From Tolypothrix campylonemoides VB511288 (GTDB lineage Bacteria; Cyanobacteriota; Cyanobacteriia; Cyanobacteriales; Nostocaceae): a stretch of DNA of 64,000 nucleotides. Location: positions 1,191,803 to 1,255,802 of the forward strand of contig JXCB02000001.1 in assembly GCA_000828075.3 (NCBI GenBank). The letters are read 5' to 3'. Shown here one piece after another: positions 34,410 through 43,029 of this stretch. Position numbers and translations under genes: made by a program. The notes below the pieces were generated by a model. It was not told the origin of the DNA, made no database searches, and worked only from the letters and a program-made list of their open reading frames with translations. The stretch's first letter is position 1, and each line of letters starts with the position of its first letter.

Positions 34410-35280
34410 TCAATAGGTATCTAAAAGGCGTGCAGTCGAAACATGACGATGTTTATGATCAACAATTAAAAGTCCGCGTTTTTTCTTCGGACTTCTTATA
34501 GCTTTGAGAAAACGTTTGAGATTCACGCCAGTTGCCAGTTGTTGTAAAAGTTGTGCCATTTGGTCTAAAGAATATGTCCTAAATATTTCCCACTGCTGGG
34601 ATGGAATAGCAATCATCATCCCGCGATATGTGCCTTGAATTTCATCAACCAAGTAGAAATCAGACAAACCTGCATCAATTTTGGCGATGCCATGTACGCT
34701 TCCTAAAGCGGCTTTTAGAGTGGCGAGAACGTTGTATGTTACTAAGGCCATCGAAAACGAGAACAGGGCAGCTTTAGGATAGGCTAACGTTTGAATTTCT
34801 CCGTTAAAATTTTCAGTTACGGTTTGAAAAAGGGTTTCTAGACTCCAACGATTACGATATAACTCGGCTATTTTTGCCTTGTTGTGCGTGGCTATGGGGT
34901 AAGTTTGTCAAAATCGTTATTTCCCATTGTTTGTCTCGTGTTGGCACAAACAACTTCAGCACAACTCGTCGGCATTTTAGACGATTTCCCTGGTAACAAA
35001 TTTCGACGCACTGCTCAAAAAGATTTCCTGTATCGGTTTGACCCAAAGGCTTTAATTCGCTCAGTTCTGTCCAACCTAAAGACCCATGTTGCCGAATCAC
35101 AAAGAAAGCTTTTTGCTGTGCAATCGTCCATAGAAACTTGGCTGTGCAAAAATTTCGGTCTCCAGTCCAAACATCGTTTGGTTGTACACCAGACAGCACA
35201 TCATCAAATAAACTCCGCTCCTGAGCATGACCATCTTGACAAAGAATAATATCTATATATTTTATTTCGTGGAAATCCCC
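34410..35280 (-). mobile_element. IS4-family transposase remnant
   Basis: Frames 35280-34852 (ILCQDGHAQERSLFDDV, WTGDRNFCTAKFLWTIAQQK) and 34880-34410 (IAELYRNRWSLETLFQTVTE, ALVTYNVLATLKAALGSVHG) belong to one DDE transposase. It carries the Y-(2)-R-(3)-E-(6)-K-like signature as YRNRWSLETLF. A frameshift near 34885 splits it, and the N-terminal third is absent. The 5' edge abuts the stop of an AAA-like gene fragment. Confidence 0.75.
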
Positions 35281-35847
35281 TACAAGGAATATGCTGTATA
35301 AATTAAATGTTGCTGCTCCTTTTTCGTAAAAAATCGCCGATACAATTCACAACCTGCGATCGCTTGAGATCCAGAGAGTTTAATCAGCCCCATACTGCTT
35401 AACTTGTAAGTTAGGATGGGATCTAAGGGAACAGCTTCACTGGCATTCAGAACGGTATCAAAAGCTTGTGCTAACTCAGGCTGTTTTTGCAAGGTTGCCC
35501 AGTGACGCTGCAAATGATGAAAATAAATTCCGCTAGCAGTGGGAGCAGTTTCTAGCAGTTGCGACAGAGTTATCTCCTTTCGACCTAGATGATATAGTGC
35601 TAAGTGTACTAGTGCCGGATGTCCTCCGACCATTGCCATTAATTGTCTGGCTTCTTCGCCATCTATCCAATTGAGTCCATAGCGTTGGGCTAACTGCTGC
35701 ACCTCTTCTTGGCTGAAGCTGTCTAACTGAATCGGTAACCCTACATTGAAAGGAGACTGATGAAGTTCGAGAGGAACATAAATATCTGTTGAGTGAACCA
35801 CGAGCAGACGAAGCTTTTGCCAAATGGGCAGTCTTTTCGCTTCTTCG
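35280..35847 (-). pseudogene. AAA-like (PF14516-type) gene, C-terminal fragment
   Basis: About 188 residues after a TGA near 35848: EEAKRLPIWQKLRLLVVHST, DIYVPLELHQSPFNVGLPIQ, then DSFSQEEVQQLAQRYGLNW and GGHPALVHLALYHLGR. This is the back half of the 'AAA-like domain' family of Nostocales, which normally begins with an ATP-binding P-loop region of about 200 residues. The P-loop half is missing, so it should be inactive. The ORF could start at GTG 35801. Confidence 0.75.
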
Positions 35848-35996
35848 TGTCAATATTTAGAGGGCTGCTCCTTACCCCGAATTATTAACGGGATACTTTG
35901 GAAACAATACATAATTGACAACTATTTAAGCCTTAACTAAACCGTATTGCGCTAGAATCCCACTGGGATTAGTAAACAAACAACTAATAACGATCA

Positions 35997-36305
35997 ATGC
36001 AACCTAAACCCCAATTCAATCCTTGTTACTCTGTTGAAACTATAGAAACAGACAATGTATTTTTGTTGTCCGAGCGAGAAAAAGTCTGGTTAAGCGATCG
36101 CCTTTCTTATAGTTTAGCTGCTTTAATCGATGGCAATCGCAATATTGACGAAATTATTGATACTATTCAACAGTCGCTACTGCAAGATCCAAAATCTTTA
36201 CAGTCAAATACCACCTTCTTTCAAGAAGTTCTCAATCTGAGTATTAAAGCCCAATATGCTTTATCTTATATCTTGCACCTGGAAATATGGATGTTAAAAC
36301 CATGA
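35997..36305 (+). pseudogene. N-terminal fragment of a TOMM/RiPP leader-binding (cyclodehydratase partner) protein
   Basis: Begins MQPKPQFNPCYSVETIETDN, then FLLSEREKVWLSDRLSYSLA and LIDGNRNIDEIIDTIQQSLL. This is the pattern of the N-terminal, PqqD-like leader-binding domain of McbB/Ocin-ThiF-like proteins that partner YcaO enzymes in thiazole/oxazole-modified microcin biosynthesis. Homologous proteins run on for about 600 residues. This one breaks after AQYAL (about codon 89, 36262), where the inverted end of an IS701-like element starts; the last 14 residues are IS sequence. No YcaO or precursor gene is present nearby. Confidence 0.6.
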
Positions 36306-37398
36306 CTACGTGCAAGAGGAGCCAAACGTTCGATATCAAGTAAAAGTAGAGACACAAGTATTTGTGGAAAGATAAATTCAAGTGCAGTTTGAGCAGCTTC
36401 TCCCCAGTCGGGAAGATCGGGATCGGAAAATGATAAGTAAGCCCAATGCGCTAAGATGTAGGCAATCAAGGACAGTACTAACCATCGGTACACCCCAAGT
36501 AAAGTGCCTTGACCAAAACGGTGAAGACCGAAACGGTGTTTTGCAGTTTTAAACCAACCCTCAAGAAAGCCAACGTCGTTTACCCCACCAACTGATAGTG
36601 CTAGCTTTTAAGGGTTTGGTAGATAGGACAAAGCGTTTTTCAAGCTTGCCGTTATCGCGTTTGAGGTAGTACCACGTAACAGAGACAGGAAATTTCAAAC
36701 CAACAAAGCGCACTTGTTGACCCTTTTGATGTAAACGTGCCAAAATTCGTCCATCGGTTAACTGGCGATAAGCGGAGCTTAACGGCTAAAGCCGTATCGC
36801 AGCGTACACCTGTGACCGCGTGATATTTCAGCTTGCGGATCTCATGAAGAAATTCTGCACTTCCAAAGGCTGTATCCGCTAAAATCATCACAGAAAAGTA
36901 TCTGGTTAGCTTCAGTGGTAAGCATTTGACTAGCTTTAATCCTAGTTGTGCGGGGGAAGTAGTGTCCTTACCTCGCCAAACGCGAAAACTCCAAGGGATA
37001 CGCCACCGTCCGACAACTAAATACAGGACGACCAAGTGTAACCCACGTTTACCGTTATACACTGAGATTAAATGCTCAAGTTCTTTAAACTTGCCACATT
37101 TTTCAAGGGTTGTCAGGTCAATAATGACCTGTAAACAAGGTCTGCGACCCTTGGAGCAATAGGATAAGACTTGTTGAAGTATGTAGTGACGAACTGTGCG
37201 AATTACATCGCGTGTTGACCAACGGTATTGATTCAAAAAGCGGCTTAAAGCACTTGCAGACTTGGTTTGGCTATGTTCGGGCAAAGGATGACCTTGTGCT
37301 TCTAAAAACAATCCAAACATGGCTTCAAGATTATCTTTTTGGTACTGGGTCGGCATCAACGACGATAGGGTGTACACGCGCATTCTGGGCGTGGGCAA
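36266..37398 (-). pseudogene. IS701/IS4-like DDE transposase, frameshifted
   Basis: Frame 1 (37398-36780) has LSSLMPTQYQKDNLEAMFGL, RRPCLQVIIDLTTLEKCGKF with an active-site Asp, and VMILADTAFGSAEFLHEIRK with the second. Frame 2 (about 36780-36561) has QQVRFVGLKFPVSVTWYYLK and FVLSTKPLKASTISWWGKRR. Frame 3 (36550-36266) has GLHRFGQGTLLGVYRWLVLS and LLLLDIERLAPLARSHG. At least two frameshifts make it non-functional unless they are sequencing errors. Confidence 0.75.
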
Positions 37399-37520
37399 GA
37401 ATGTTTTCCATTGTTCTTGCTTGATTTATATGCGTTTCAACGCCCTTTTTCTCATGTTTTGGTGGCAGATTGCAAATGCAACCGCTTTGTGTCAAAACAA
37501 AGGTTAGCGCTTTTAAAAAG

Positions 37521-37652
37521 AATGATAATCGTTGAGGCGGGAAGTGGTCGCCGACGGCGACCACTTCCCCCATGTAATCTCAAACATAAAGATGAGGGTA
37601 GAGACGGCTCCCGACGGGAGCCGTCTCTACCTCCCTCACAATGATTATCATT
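37521..37652. mobile_element. Miniature element with outer repeats and two internal perfect hairpins
   Basis: Outer ends AATGATAATC (37521-37530) and GATTATCATT (37643-37652) are inverted. Inside are two near-perfect palindromes. 37539-37569 has 15-bp arms (GGGAAGTGGTCGCCG), and 37597-37631 has 17-bp arms (GGTAGAGACGGCTCCCG). Each has a single A at the centre, in CCGACGG. No coding frame is supported. Confidence 0.7.
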
Positions 37653-37831
37653 TTTATTTAAAAAGGGGTTAGTTGATAGATCTCTGAGGACTTATCAGGG
37701 AAAAGACTAATACTTTGAGATAATTTAATAACTAAAAACTACTTAAGCCTCTTTCATCTTTCCTTGTTACACTTTTGCCTCTTTATTCGCTGATTTGCGG
37801 TTTCTCCTTACAGGTGCAAGATATAAGAATA

Positions 37832-38041
37832 TAAAGTTGAAATATCGTAAATTGGTAACGGTATTATTTAAGACAAGTAATTTTGACACTCACACTTGCG
37901 ATCGCTCCTGTTGAATTTTCCAGCCGTGTGAAGACAGCGTTGAGCGATGCCTGCGGCGGGCTATGGCTACGCCCCTGATTCTGAGAGGAACAAATAGCAG
38001 CAGGAGCGATCGCATGACCTTAAATTCACTCCTGGTTAGTT
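37832..38041. other. Intergenic remainder, no gene seen
   Basis: AT-rich then HIP1-rich sequence. Nothing continues the leader-binding gene cut at 36262, so its 3' part has been deleted. Confidence 0.4.
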
Positions 38042-38251
38042 GACCGACGTTGGGGAGTTTTGAAAGTGCCAACGTTGATGATCTGGGGCGAGGAGGATGC
38101 AGCTTTGGGTAAAGAGTTGGTTGCTGGTACAGAAAAATATGTAGAAAACTTGACAGTTCGCTACGTGCCTGGTTGTGGTCATTGGGTTCACGAGGAAAAG
38201 CCACAGTTAGTTAACCAGTATATGCATGAGTTCTTAGCGTCAGCAGCCTAA
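38042..38251 (+). pseudogene. Alpha/beta hydrolase, C-terminal fragment
   Basis: KVPTLMIWGEEDAALGKELV has the acid residue loop typical of epoxide-hydrolase/haloalkane-dehalogenase-like enzymes, and VPGCGHWVHEEKPQLVNQYM holds the catalytic His. The nucleophile half is absent. There is no ATG; a TTG at 38060 is the only in-frame start. It is probably the 3' remnant of a gene lost when the IS-rich island formed. Confidence 0.75.
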
Positions 38252-38444
38252 GACTTTGTTTACCGAGTCCCTTCCGGGTGCGGGGGTAATTTGTTGGTAA
38301 TTTCTACGCCTGCGATCGCGTTCCGCCCAGCATAGGTGATCACCTACGGTGGGACGTAACCCATCGCCTAGCTATATCTCTCATTCGTTAACGCAGATTT
38401 TCCCATAGCCAAATATTCCATAAACCGTGAGGACTCTTCTTTCT

Positions 38445-39719
38445 ATGTTCAAACCTCGCACAATTTCTAGTGCCTTAACTGCTATTATCCTAGCGTTTAT
38501 CATCAGCACACAGATATATGTACAACCCGCAGTAGCCGCTACGTGTAATCCAACTGAGGGCAACCTACCTATATGCCCAAGTACAGCACCGACAGAGTCA
38601 GCTAGTTTCATTGACCCAACTGCAACAATCATCAATCCCACAAATATTACCTTAGGGGAAAATGTTTACGTTGCCCCATTTGCAGAGTTAAACGCTACTA
38701 ATGCCCCCATTAGCATCGCGGCAGATTCTAACGTCCAAGACCAAGCGAAAATTACAGCTTCCGGAACAGGAGTGGAGGTTGGTGAGCGTGTGATTATGGC
38801 ACACTTTGCCACAATCAAAGGTGCAGCTAAAATCGGTCTTCAAGGCTCAACAGGACCTTTTACCGACCCAGTTACCAATACTCAGTTTAGCAATACTATT
38901 CCAGAGACATTTCTCGCCTTCAACTGTGAAGTAGACGGTGCAACTATAGAAAGAAACTCAGTAGTCAACTTTCTCTCGCGGGTTGGCCCTGGTGTTACCT
39001 TACCGGCTGGTAAAGTTGTCTTGCCTGGTAAAAACGTCACAACCAACCTAGAAGCTAGTAGCGGCACCCTTGGAAAGGTTGCAAACCTGACACAAGCCGA
39101 CGTTAGATTGATGGAAGGTGTCGTTAGAGTCAATGAAGCATTAGCCAAAGGTTACGCAGCATTAGCCAGAGAAGACTTGTCAAACGTACGAGGGATAAAT
39201 TACGCTCCCGTCACCTCTTTTAACTCCGGAGGTCTGCCACAGATAGGTGGAACTGTTACCCGTGATCCAAACTTTCGTAACCGCATCATCGGTAATATCG
39301 TTCTGGAAGATTCTTTAGCAAACCTCAACAACAAACTAGCTAATAGAATTTCGCTGCGTGGTGATGAGGGTCAACCTTTGAATGTTGGGCAAATTGCTGG
39401 TATGGCAAACGATGTTGTCTTTCACGCGTTAGCATCAACTAACTTGACTCTTGGTGATGGTATTGGTTATGGGCCTCGCGTTCTAGTTCATGGCGGTAGG
39501 CAGGTTGTCAATGGTGTTGCTAATGGTCCTGAGACTAGCGTAGGTGATAACGTCGGGCTAGGTCCGAACTCTATTGTATACACTGCAGTTATCGGCAACA
39601 ACTCAGCAATTGGGCAAAAAAGCGCAGTCTTCAACTCTACAGTACCTCCCAGAACGCACATCAGTTCTCGAACAATCTATGTCAACAACGGCGATCTGAT
39701 TTTACCTGTGGAGTGGTAA
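38445..39719 (+). CDS. Secreted hexapeptide-repeat, gamma-carbonic-anhydrase-like protein
   Basis: 424 residues from ATG 38445 (a GTG at 38427 is possible; GAGGA lies between). A signal peptide covers 1-32 (ALTAIILAFIISTQIYVQPA, VAATC). A left-handed beta-helix follows with hexapeptide units (ITLGENVYVAPFAELNA, VEVGERVIMAHFATIKGAAK, TSVGDNVGLGPNSIVYTAVI). Three His-containing loops (AHFATIKG, FHALAST, VHGGR) resemble the Zn ligands of Cam/CcmM gamma-carbonic anhydrases, with a helical insertion between helix parts. A periplasmic carbonic anhydrase is possible but unproven; a plain scaffold role is the alternative. The next gene follows after 18 bases. Confidence 0.65.
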   Translation: MFKPRTISSALTAIILAFIISTQIYVQPAVAATCNPTEGNLPICPSTAPTESASFIDPTATIINPTNITLGENVYVAPFAELNATNAPISIAADSNVQDQAKITASGTGVEVGERVIMAHFATIKGAAKIGLQGSTGPFTDPVTNTQFSNTIPETFLAFNCEVDGATIERNSVVNFLSRVGPGVTLPAGKVVLPGKNVTTNLEASSGTLGKVANLTQADVRLMEGVVRVNEALAKGYAALAREDLSNVRGINYAPVTSFNSGGLPQIGGTVTRDPNFRNRIIGNIVLEDSLANLNNKLANRISLRGDEGQPLNVGQIAGMANDVVFHALASTNLTLGDGIGYGPRVLVHGGRQVVNGVANGPETSVGDNVGLGPNSIVYTAVIGNNSAIGQKSAVFNSTVPPRTHISSRTIYVNNGDLILPVEW

Positions 39720-39737
39720 GCAACTGACTTTTGCATA

Positions 39738-40253
39738 ATGATGAATTTGAAAAGATTGCCAGTAGTGCTATTACAATGCCTACGATTGATTCTGCTGTTC
39801 ACTTTGATATTCGGACTGATACTAAGTGTTGATGACAGTTCATCTATAGCTGCTGACATCACCTCCAATCAGCCTCAGGCGGTACAACCTCCAGTCACCG
39901 GACTTGTTTCTACATTATCGGATGAAGTCGAGGAATTACCAGCAGAGTTAATTCGCTGGTCAACTTACTGGCAACTTTGCTGGGAACCATATCCCGAAGC
40001 TAAAGAATACGAACTGCAAGCGGTGCTTATGCAAGGGATATCTCCAAAGTTGGAACGTCAAAGCGATCGCTGCTTTCGTATACAAGCTGCATCTAATGAA
40101 AACCAAAAATCACAAGGATTACTCAACCGTGAAGTAATCTTGTTGATGCATAAGATTCAGCTTGGTTATCGAGTGCGAGCTGTCTTAGATAACAACCGCG
40201 TCAGTGAATGGTCTCCAGTAATGGCAGTTGGTGCAACTACTGTGTCTGAATAG
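39738..40253 (+). CDS. Membrane-anchored or secreted protein of unknown function
   Basis: 171 residues. One hydrophobic N-terminal segment (VVLLQCLRLILLFTLIFGLI) could be a signal peptide or anchor. The mature part has two Cys (WQLCWEPYP, RCFRIQAAS) and RVRAVLDNNRVSEWSP, a fibronectin-like ending. No family is recognised. It lies 18 bases after the hexapeptide protein gene, so it is probably co-transcribed and exported with it. Confidence 0.55.
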   Translation: MMNLKRLPVVLLQCLRLILLFTLIFGLILSVDDSSSIAADITSNQPQAVQPPVTGLVSTLSDEVEELPAELIRWSTYWQLCWEPYPEAKEYELQAVLMQGISPKLERQSDRCFRIQAASNENQKSQGLLNREVILLMHKIQLGYRVRAVLDNNRVSEWSPVMAVGATTVSE

Positions 40254-40260
40254 AACGGTA

Positions 40261-40400
40261 GTGAACTACCCACACCATAACTGTACTCAGTTTGGTGTGG
40301 GCTTCTGGCACATTCTTAATGTTTCCAGAACTTCCTTCAAGGTACTATTAGTAGTAGATTTGGCAATCTCTACTGGCTTCCCTTTACGGCGTTTTAACGT
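40261..40400 (-). ncRNA. Probable TnpB guide (omega/reRNA) region
   Basis: In IS605 elements the RNA guide scaffold overlaps the 3' end of tnpB and runs to the right end. Here the terminal hairpin CCCACACCA / TGGTGTGGG (40269-40277 and 40293-40301) ends in TTCAC at 40261. The region upstream overlaps the last codons of tnpB. RNA production is inferred from family knowledge. Confidence 0.5.
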
Positions 40401-41672
40401 GGGGAACAGTCCCAGCCCCACGCGCTTAATGTTGATTCCCGCGTTAATATCACGGTCAACATTAAGCGAATACTCGGCATCCCAGTAAGAACGCATATCG
40501 CAGTCACTAAAGACTATCTCGTCACGATATGCCAGTAACTGAGATGTGTATTGCGGACTACAAGCAATTGTCCTAGCCCCAGCTTTTCCAGCTATGTATT
40601 CTAGGATTGTGAAAAACTGTCCGTATGCTGCGTCGTTCCAAGATTTGTTCAGCCCAGACTTAGCTCGTTGTCCGTTTGGCAAAAACTTACCGTCCTCATC
40701 AAGTTTTGCTTTGTTCCGTTTTGACAAGGCTTTTAGGTTCAAGTCCTCATGGACAAAAACCTTCTTGCCTGTCCGCACCAACGCATGAGCAGTTTTGAAC
40801 GCATGATCCTTCCTTGCTCTGGCAATACGTTGATGTTCACGTCCTTGACGTTTGGCAAGCTTGCGACGGGCTTTACTACCTTTGTGCTTCTTTTCCTTAC
40901 GGCGCGATACTTTAGCTAGTCGCTTCTCGGACTTCCTGAAAGATTTTAGAGCAGGTAACTTAGTCCCTTGTGAAGTTGCCAAGTAATCTTGCTCATGCAG
41001 CACTGCATCCATTCCCAAAGTGTTCTCCCAAGTGGGAGCAACTTCGTCTGGGTTAAAGACTGGAACGGTTGGGTCTTCAAGGCAAATAGTTGCATACCAG
41101 CCATCAGACTTCTTGGTAAGCAACATATTCTTGAGAACGAAACCATCCGGTAATGGACGGTGTAACCGTACTTTCAACCAACCTTTTAATTTTGAAACTG
41201 ACAAGAATAACCAATCTTTTTCAGTTCTTTCAACGGTTATGGCTTGCCCTTCAATTCTTAAAGTCCGATAACGTGCTGAATTCTTGTAGCGTGGCTTCCC
41301 ACTTCGTTTCCCGTTAAAATCTCCCTGAAGGAAACGTTTAAATGCCAGGTCTACGCGCTTTGATACGTCCTGTAGCGTCTGAGATGGTACAGAGGTAAAA
41401 TCTAGTAACTCACCAGAATGTTGAACAGTAACCAGATCTTCTTTTAAAGCAGGTAGCTGTTTCTTCTGGGAGTAAAAATCCGGGTTTTCTCGTAACTTTG
41501 GTAACGAACAAGTTAGCGGACACGTTCTTAAGTCACAACGATTGTTTTGCCACCAATCAAACCTATCCCCAAGCTGCTTGTTGTACCAATACTGGCTGAT
41601 ACGCAACCAGCTATTGATCTGTCCTTTTTGGTTGGTATTTGGGTAAGCACGATATTGATAGTTGAGCAGCAC
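40287..41672 (-). CDS. tnpB: TnpB, RNA-guided nuclease of IS605 type
   Basis: 461 residues from GTG 41672 (AAGGAGG nine bases upstream). The N-terminal helix-turn-helix and beta-barrel (LLNYQYRAYPNTNQKGQIN) leads to the split RuvC domain. RuvC-I is TLGMDAVLHEQ (Asp), RuvC-II is KVFVHEDLNL (Glu), and RuvC-III is NVDRDINAGINI (Asp), so the catalytic triad is present. The usual CxxC...CxxC zinc ribbon between RuvC-II and III is not recognisable: QYTSQLLAYRDEIVFSDCDM keeps only one Cys. A C-terminal tail of about 45 residues follows. It cuts DNA guided by an RNA from the element's right end. Confidence 0.88.
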   Translation of the reverse strand: MLLNYQYRAYPNTNQKGQINSWLRISQYWYNKQLGDRFDWWQNNRCDLRTCPLTCSLPKLRENPDFYSQKKQLPALKEDLVTVQHSGELLDFTSVPSQTLQDVSKRVDLAFKRFLQGDFNGKRSGKPRYKNSARYRTLRIEGQAITVERTEKDWLFLSVSKLKGWLKVRLHRPLPDGFVLKNMLLTKKSDGWYATICLEDPTVPVFNPDEVAPTWENTLGMDAVLHEQDYLATSQGTKLPALKSFRKSEKRLAKVSRRKEKKHKGSKARRKLAKRQGREHQRIARARKDHAFKTAHALVRTGKKVFVHEDLNLKALSKRNKAKLDEDGKFLPNGQRAKSGLNKSWNDAAYGQFFTILEYIAGKAGARTIACSPQYTSQLLAYRDEIVFSDCDMRSYWDAEYSLNVDRDINAGINIKRVGLGLFPTLKRRKGKPVEIAKSTTNSTLKEVLETLRMCQKPTPN

Positions 41673-41744
41673 TTGGGAACCACCTCCTTGTTAGTTAACT
41701 TGCTTGTTGTCTATACTCTCTAGCATAGATGTCGGAGTTAATTA

Positions 41745-41927
41745 ATGTCAACAAGGAAAGGGAAGAAACCAGTAAAAAATGTGCCGTTGCTTCATGAAGA
41801 ATTAAAAAGCAGACATTGCGTATGGCTCACCCCTACAGCATGGGATAAGCTGCAAAAGAAAGCCACAAACAACGGTATTAGTATTAGTGAATTACTTGAA
41901 AAGATAGCAACCGAGATAGAACTTTGA
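41745..41927 (+). CDS. Small accessory DNA-binding-like protein of the IS605 element
   Basis: 60 residues; the lysine-rich start (STRKGKKPVKNVPLLHEELK) is followed by HCVWLTPTAWDKLQKKATNN and GISISELLEKIATEIEL, a ribbon-helix-helix-like pattern. It diverges from tnpB with a 72-base gap that holds both starts. The equivalent gene in the tnpB-less element is 3854-4033. It may repress tnpB or control excision; this is inference. Confidence 0.55.
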   Translation: MSTRKGKKPVKNVPLLHEELKSRHCVWLTPTAWDKLQKKATNNGISISELLEKIATEIEL

Positions 41928-41940
41928 TTGTTCTTGATAG

Positions 41941-42311
41941 CACGATAATTGGGGATGCGCGACTCCATCCCACTCCCGCGTTTTCATCTGTGATGAACAT
42001 GGGTCGGAGATGTCTTCCTTATCTCCCGCCTTATATCCCGACGCTAAACGGAGTACCGTTATAGCGCGGGGCTTACGGCGAACAAGCTAACCCAAGTTGC
42101 GGGTAATGAATGACAGGCTGATTCTAGAGTGCGATTCCCTTCTCAGTAGCGGAGACGATCCACGCTGGCGCAGCCTGTCCGCAGGACTTACGGCACTGCC
42201 CCTTGGGCAATCACGCCTTAGCATAACTAGCAACTTGGGTTATTATCATTGTTGTATGCGTATGTATTATCAATGTATTTCGTTGCTGTCACCTGTTACA
42301 GGACAGACGCT
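41941..42311. other. Hairpin-rich region at the left side of the IS605 element
   Basis: I see no gene. Short inverted repeats (for example GGGATG ... CATCCC near 41953-41974) suggest the left end. Further on, a GGCACTGCCCCTTGGGCAA palindrome-like repeat (about 42190-42208) belongs to the same family as those at 481 and 22959. Confidence 0.4.
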
Positions 42312-43004
42312 CTAGGATATGGATGTAGATTTTTGCGATTGTGCTACCAAGGCGATTGGGCAAGGAACAGCGCCGCAAGCAGCGATCGCCTGTGGCAAAA
42401 TCCGATGTTCCTGAACTTGAATCCTAGCGTGGAGTGTTTCTGGTGTATCATCAGGTAGCACTGGCACGGCTGCTTGCATCAAAATCGGACCACTGTCCAT
42501 TTCTAAACAAACGAGATGCACTGTACAACCAGTAATTTTCACCCCAGAGGCAAGGGCTTCTTCTACAGCACGTCCACCCTTAAAACTGGGTAACAAGCTA
42601 GGATGGATATTAATAATCTTGTCAGGAAACGCATCGATGAAAACTGACGTTACCAGTCGCATCCAACCTGCCATAACTACCCATTCCACATCATAGTGCT
42701 GCAAAGTTTGCACAATTTGCTCATCCAATTCTTCGCGGCTTTTGTAGTCACGGTGGTTGAGAAGCACAGCAGGGACACCCCAGTTTGCTGCCCGTACTGC
42801 CGCATAAGCATCTGGATTGTTGTAGATTAAAACTTGAATTTGGGCATTTAGTTGCCCGTCTTTGATTGCTTGGGCAACAGCCTCAAAATTACTGCCATTC
42901 CTAGAAGCCAAAATTCCCAATTTCAAGGGAGATTGTGTCCCAAGTGTGTCAACACTTATATCGGGAGAAACCAGGCTTGGAGTAGAATCAGGGCGAAGCG
43001 TCAT
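42312..43004 (-). CDS. purN: Phosphoribosylglycinamide formyltransferase
   Basis: 230 residues. A polar N-terminal extension of about 25 residues precedes the fold KLGILASRNGSNFEAVAQAI. Active-site motifs are VMAGWMRLV, INIHPSLLPSFKGGRA with the catalytic Asn and His, and CLEMDSGPIL with the catalytic Asp. It transfers a formyl group from 10-formyl-THF to GAR in the third step of purine synthesis, in the cytosol. It diverges from the ABC permease gene with only 25 bases between start codons. Confidence 0.93.
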   Translation of the reverse strand: MTLRPDSTPSLVSPDISVDTLGTQSPLKLGILASRNGSNFEAVAQAIKDGQLNAQIQVLIYNNPDAYAAVRAANWGVPAVLLNHRDYKSREELDEQIVQTLQHYDVEWVVMAGWMRLVTSVFIDAFPDKIINIHPSLLPSFKGGRAVEEALASGVKITGCTVHLVCLEMDSGPILMQAAVPVLPDDTPETLHARIQVQEHRILPQAIAACGAVPCPIALVAQSQKSTSIS

Positions 43005-43029
43005 AACGGCAGGGAGGATAAATCAGGAG

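Larger units (their letters stand above)
36263..37831. mobile_element. IS701/IS4-like insertion sequence with 17-18 bp terminal repeats
   Basis: The left end reads CTTATATCTTGCACCTG (about 36265-36281) and the right end is its perfect inverted copy (about 37813-37830). The element is about 1.57 kb and carries one broken transposase on the minus strand. It interrupts the leader-binding gene. A miniature palindromic element (37521-37652) lies inside its right part, outside the transposase. Confidence 0.75.
40261..41940. mobile_element. IS200/IS605-type element (tnpB plus small divergent gene)
   Basis: It contains tnpB (minus) and a divergent small DNA-binding gene (plus). The right end is at 40261, where the minus strand reads GAAGCCC, a 9-bp stem with inner AACTG/CAGTT, then GGGTAGTTCAC. 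The left boundary is not certain; a hairpin-rich stretch follows the small gene (41960-42060). No tnpA is present, so it is non-autonomous for transposition. Confidence 0.75.

Noticed and set aside
37890..38204. 104-residue minus-strand frame
   Set aside because: It overlaps the clear alpha/beta hydrolase remnant on the plus strand and has no motifs.
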